From contig JAILNC010000060.1 in assembly GCA_024691985.1 (NCBI GenBank), forward strand, positions 1 through 33,147: DNA of 33,147 bases. The letters run 5' to 3'. The position numbers were made by a program, and so were the translations under genes. Shown one piece after another: positions 30,951 through 33,147 of the stretch (positions within the stretch are counted from its first letter, which is position 1; each line of letters starts with the position of its first letter). This DNA is from Oscillospiraceae bacterium (GTDB lineage: Bacteria > Bacillota > Clostridia > Oscillospirales > Oscillospiraceae). A model generated the notes under the pieces. It had not been told where the DNA came from, did no database searches, and saw nothing but the letters and a program-made list of their open reading frames with translations.

Positions 30951-30979
30951 ACAATAGCAGGCTTTGTTGAAAAAGTCAA
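30951..30979 (-). promoter_or_regulatory. Promoter of the riboswitch-importer transcript
   Basis: Minus strand: TTGACT (30979-30974), a 17-bp spacer, then TATTGT (30956-30951). The start is about 25 nt before the aptamer. Confidence 0.7.
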
Positions 30980-31106
30980 CTGTGACATATTGTAAGTTTT
31001 CGCCAGAACAGGAAAGGGGATTTTGGACACTTTGCATAAATACCAGTTTCTGGCATAAAAACCGCTGTCCCTTGCGCCGCAATCGTTTCAAGTTTTTTAA
31101 GCTAAC

Positions 31107-31676
31107 TCATCCGAACTTGATGCCCGTGTCGTCCATCTCGACGATCCGGGCCAGGGATTCGACCCTCACGCCGGCCTCGCGCAGCTTGTCGCCGCCGCCC
31201 TGGAAGCGCTTCTCGATCGCCGCGCCCGCGCCGACGAGCGTTGCGCCCGCCTGCTCCACCAGGGCCTTGAGCCCGATCAGGGCGGCCCCCGTGGCGAGGA
31301 AGTCGTCGATCAGCAGTACCCGGTCCCCGGGGCCGAGGTAGGCCTTCGAGACGACGACGGTGTTGGTGTTGCCGTGGGTGAAGGAGGGCACCTCCGTCTG
31401 ATAGAGGCTGTCGGAGAGGTTTTTCGTCTTGCTCTTCTTGGCGAAGACCACGGGGCAGCCGAACTCCAGGCCCACCAGGATCGCCATGGCGATGCCGGAG
31501 GCCTCGATCGTGAGGATTTTGTTGACCCCCTCGCCGTCAAACAGGCGCTTCCACTCCTTTGCAATCGCCTGCAGAAGCATGGGGTCCATCTGGTGGTTGA
31601 GAAAATTGTCGACCTTGAGGATGCCGCCCGGCAGCAGTCTGCCGTCGGCAAGGATACGCTGTTCCAGAAGCTCCAT
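31107..31676 (-). CDS. xpt: Xanthine phosphoribosyltransferase
   Basis: This cytoplasmic salvage enzyme of 189 residues converts xanthine plus PRPP to XMP. MELLEQRILADGRLLPGGILKVDNFLNHQMDP is the diagnostic N-terminus, ILTIEASGIA binds the base or phosphate, AKKSKTKNLSDSLYQTEVPSFTHG is the mobile region, and VLLIDDFLATGAAL is the PRPP loop. The length equals that of B. subtilis Xpt. ATG 31676 has GGAGG 8 nt upstream. It has its own promoter and a short leader with no riboswitch, while the downstream importer carries one. The weak hairpin near 31040-31060 is the only terminator candidate. Confidence 0.95.
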   Translation of the reverse strand: MELLEQRILADGRLLPGGILKVDNFLNHQMDPMLLQAIAKEWKRLFDGEGVNKILTIEASGIAMAILVGLEFGCPVVFAKKSKTKNLSDSLYQTEVPSFTHGNTNTVVVSKAYLGPGDRVLLIDDFLATGAALIGLKALVEQAGATLVGAGAAIEKRFQGGGDKLREAGVRVESLARIVEMDDTGIKFG

Positions 31677-31708
31677 GGCTGTGTCCTCCGCCGTCTAAGA
31701 ATAGCAAG

Positions 31709-31737
31709 TATATATCACAGCGGGCCGGACATTGCAA
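31709..31737 (-). promoter_or_regulatory. Promoter of xpt
   Basis: Minus strand: TTGCAA (31737-31732), a 17-bp spacer, then TATATA (31714-31709). Confidence 0.65.
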
Positions 31738-31830
31738 GGAAAGATTAACCGGGCGGTCGATTTTTGGTGATTTCTGCCTGTTTTTTGCCGGGCGCGCCGC
31801 CGCTTTCGCGCAAATGCCAAAAACCGGGGC

Positions 31831-31859
31831 TTGCCATTCGGCGGCTTTCCTTGTATAAT
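31831..31859 (+). promoter_or_regulatory. Promoter of the E2-like gene
   Basis: TTGCCA (31831-31836), a 17-bp spacer, then consensus TATAAT (31854-31859). Confidence 0.8.
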
Positions 31860-31915
31860 ATATAAACTTTCTAAGGCGTTTTTACGTTTTTCAATATAAG
31901 GAGGGGCTTTCCGCC

Positions 31916-32797
31916 ATGGCAAAAAACAACAGACGGCGCTTCGGCGACCGCAAGGACGGACGTCTGATCCGGTCCCTGCCCGCCTACAGCAAGTTTGCGC
32001 CCTATATCATGCCCACCAGCAATGACGCCTGCAACCTCTATGACGAGAGCATGGAGATCACCGAGGTGGACCGCAGGCTGCGCAGGCTGCGCGTCGAGGG
32101 CTACAAGGGCATCGGCATGCTGCATTTTATCATCGCGGCCTATATCCGCATCATCTCCATGCTGCCCGGCGTCAACCGCTTTGTGGTAGGCCGCCGCATC
32201 TACGCCGCAAACGACATCTCCGTCGTTATGACCGTCAAGCGCTCCCTGTCCATCGACGCGTCCGAGACCTCGATCAAGGTGCACTTCTCCCCGACGGACA
32301 CGATCTTCGACGTCTACCGCAAGCTCAATGAGAAGATCGACGAGGTCAAGGCCAGCGACGAGCACAACAACACCGAGGACGTGGCCGAGGCCATCTGCCG
32401 TCTGCCCCGCATCCTGCTCCGCTTTGCCGTTCTGGTCCTGCGCATCATGGACTACTTCGGCTGGCTGCCCGAGAGTCTGGTGGAGGCCAGCCCCTTCCAC
32501 GGCTCCTTCATCGTGACGGACCTCGGCTCCCTGCGCATCAAGCCCGTGTTCCACCACATCTATAACTTCGGCACGCTGCCCGTCTTCATCGCCTTCGGGG
32601 CCAAGCACCACGTCTATGAGCTGGACCGCCACGGCAATATGGTCGACCGCAAGTACGTCGACGTCAAGTTCACTTTGGACGAGCGCACCGTCGACGGCCA
32701 CTACTGGGCCCAGGCGTTCCAGGCCTGGCGCTACATCTTCCAGCATCCCGAGATCCTGGAGCAGCCCCCCACGAAGGTTGTGGAGGACATCTATTAA
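31916..32797 (+). CDS. Lipoyl-less 2-oxoacid dehydrogenase E2-like (CAT-superfamily) protein with altered active site
   Basis: This 293-residue protein resembles only the catalytic domain of E2 acyltransferases. GIGMLHFIIAAYIRII, FHGSFIVTDLGSL (about 194-206) and LPVFIAFGAKHH match the E2 fold order. There is no lipoyl or E1/E3-binding domain and no E1 or E3 gene nearby. The expected catalytic D-H-R-x-x-D-G near the C-terminus reads DERTVDG (255-261), so the catalytic His is Glu256. ATG 31916 follows AAGGAGG at 11 nt. Activity is therefore doubtful or different from classic E2. A basic, positively charged N-terminus (KNNRRRFGDRKDGR) is notable. Confidence 0.75.
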   Translation: MAKNNRRRFGDRKDGRLIRSLPAYSKFAPYIMPTSNDACNLYDESMEITEVDRRLRRLRVEGYKGIGMLHFIIAAYIRIISMLPGVNRFVVGRRIYAANDISVVMTVKRSLSIDASETSIKVHFSPTDTIFDVYRKLNEKIDEVKASDEHNNTEDVAEAICRLPRILLRFAVLVLRIMDYFGWLPESLVEASPFHGSFIVTDLGSLRIKPVFHHIYNFGTLPVFIAFGAKHHVYELDRHGNMVDRKYVDVKFTLDERTVDGHYWAQAFQAWRYIFQHPEILEQPPTKVVEDIY

Positions 32798-32803
32798 AAA
32801 CCG

Positions 32804-32837
32804 GCGCGCCCCCGCCGAACGGCGGGGGCGCGCTTTT
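32804..32837 (+). terminator. Terminator after the E2-like gene
   Basis: The perfect 13-bp stem GCGCGCCCCCGCC/GGCGGGGGCGCGC with a GAAC loop is followed by TTTT. Confidence 0.9.
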
Positions 32838-32969
32838 GACACACAGCTTGTTTATCATATGTGTTTTTCGTCAAAATGTCAATACCTGCGGGCCTGCAGA
32901 TCGAATTTTTTAAGTAAGTTTGTATTGTTTAAACAAATTGTCTCCGTTCTTTTCGGGTACTATCCCATC

Positions 32970-32998
32970 TTGCAAAAGCGGCGGGGGTCTGCTATAGT
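32970..32998 (+). promoter_or_regulatory. Promoter of a transcript leaving the window
   Basis: TTGCAA (32970-32975), a 17-bp spacer, then TATAGT (32993-32998). No long coding frame follows before the right edge. Confidence 0.65.
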
Positions 32999-33004
32999 AT
33001 AGCC

Positions 33005-33147
33005 AGAAAGGGAGATCAAAACAATCCACTTTCCGCTAACCCCGGATCGAACATCGGAGCGATCAAACATGGGGGGCGCGCTGCAGGCCCAAAATATCAG
33101 GAGGACAACAGCCACCTTGTTCATCCCACATTCGGGAATATCGTAAA
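33005..33147 (+). other. Leader region of an off-window gene, with a possible 25-residue leader ORF
   Basis: Downstream of the promoter is about 140 nt with GATCG/CGATC pairing (near 33045-33065). A possible mini-gene follows at 33069-33146 (ATG with GGAG 9 nt upstream, TAA stop, 25 residues, no recognised family). A second AGGAGG lies inside it. Whether it is a leader peptide, a structured RNA or chance cannot be told from this fragment. The stretch 32838-32969 shows no other feature. Confidence 0.35.

Overview
The window reads as chromosomal DNA of a high-GC, anaerobic, gut-type Clostridia, most like the Oscillospiraceae. The support is indirect: strong AGGAGG-type ribosome binding sites, many sigma-A promoters with 17-bp spacers, a PyrR attenuator, a guanine-type riboswitch, system II (ResB/CcsA) cytochrome c maturation, and many short dispersed palindromic repeats. 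No rRNA, tRNA, CRISPR array, phage gene or transposase was found.

Layout. 1-251: the 3' end of a surface-type protein with a Listeria/Bacteroides-like repeat, followed by a tandemly duplicated repeat (267-656). 678-3342 (-): an operon of an NhaC-family antiporter and a PatB/MalY C-S lyase. 3430-4198 (+): an acyl-ACP thioesterase. 4360-6882 (-): a polytopic GT-C-like membrane protein and a membrane-anchored PI-PLC-like phosphodiesterase. 6923-11453 (+), divergent from it: a five-gene surface-glycan or lipid-modification operon (GT2, nucleotidyltransferase, LPG-synthase-TM/kinase fusion, HAD phosphatase, GtrA). 11472-15639 (+): a flavin-domain/pentaheme NrfA fusion followed by ResB and CcsA, which would attach its hemes. 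15653-16945 (+): a NAGPA-type phosphodiester glycosidase and a small membrane protein.

16951-17626 (-): a membrane-anchored protein of unknown function. 17690-19954 (-): pyrR and an NCS2 uracil permease under a PyrR attenuator. 20063-20799 (+): a lipoprotein. 20800-21282: a gene-free stretch with two cloverleaf-like palindrome clusters. 21283-24191 (-): two overlapping flavoprotein genes, one carrying an in-frame dispersed repeat. 24354-25415 (-): L-asparaginase I. 25521-30979 (-): a purine-nucleoside BMP/ABC importer behind a guanine-type riboswitch. 31107-31737 (-): xanthine phosphoribosyltransferase. 31831-32837 (+): a lipoyl-less E2-like acyltransferase fold. 32970-33147 (+): a promoter and the start of a leader whose gene lies beyond the window.

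Functional themes are nucleobase/nucleoside salvage (uraA, pyrR, BMP/ABC importer, xpt), respiratory nitrite ammonification with its own cytochrome maturation, and a poorly characterised cell-surface glycan/lipid locus. The less ordinary parts are the flavin-NrfA fusion, the flippase-like/kinase fusion, the translated repeat inside a flavoprotein, and the cloverleaf palindromes.
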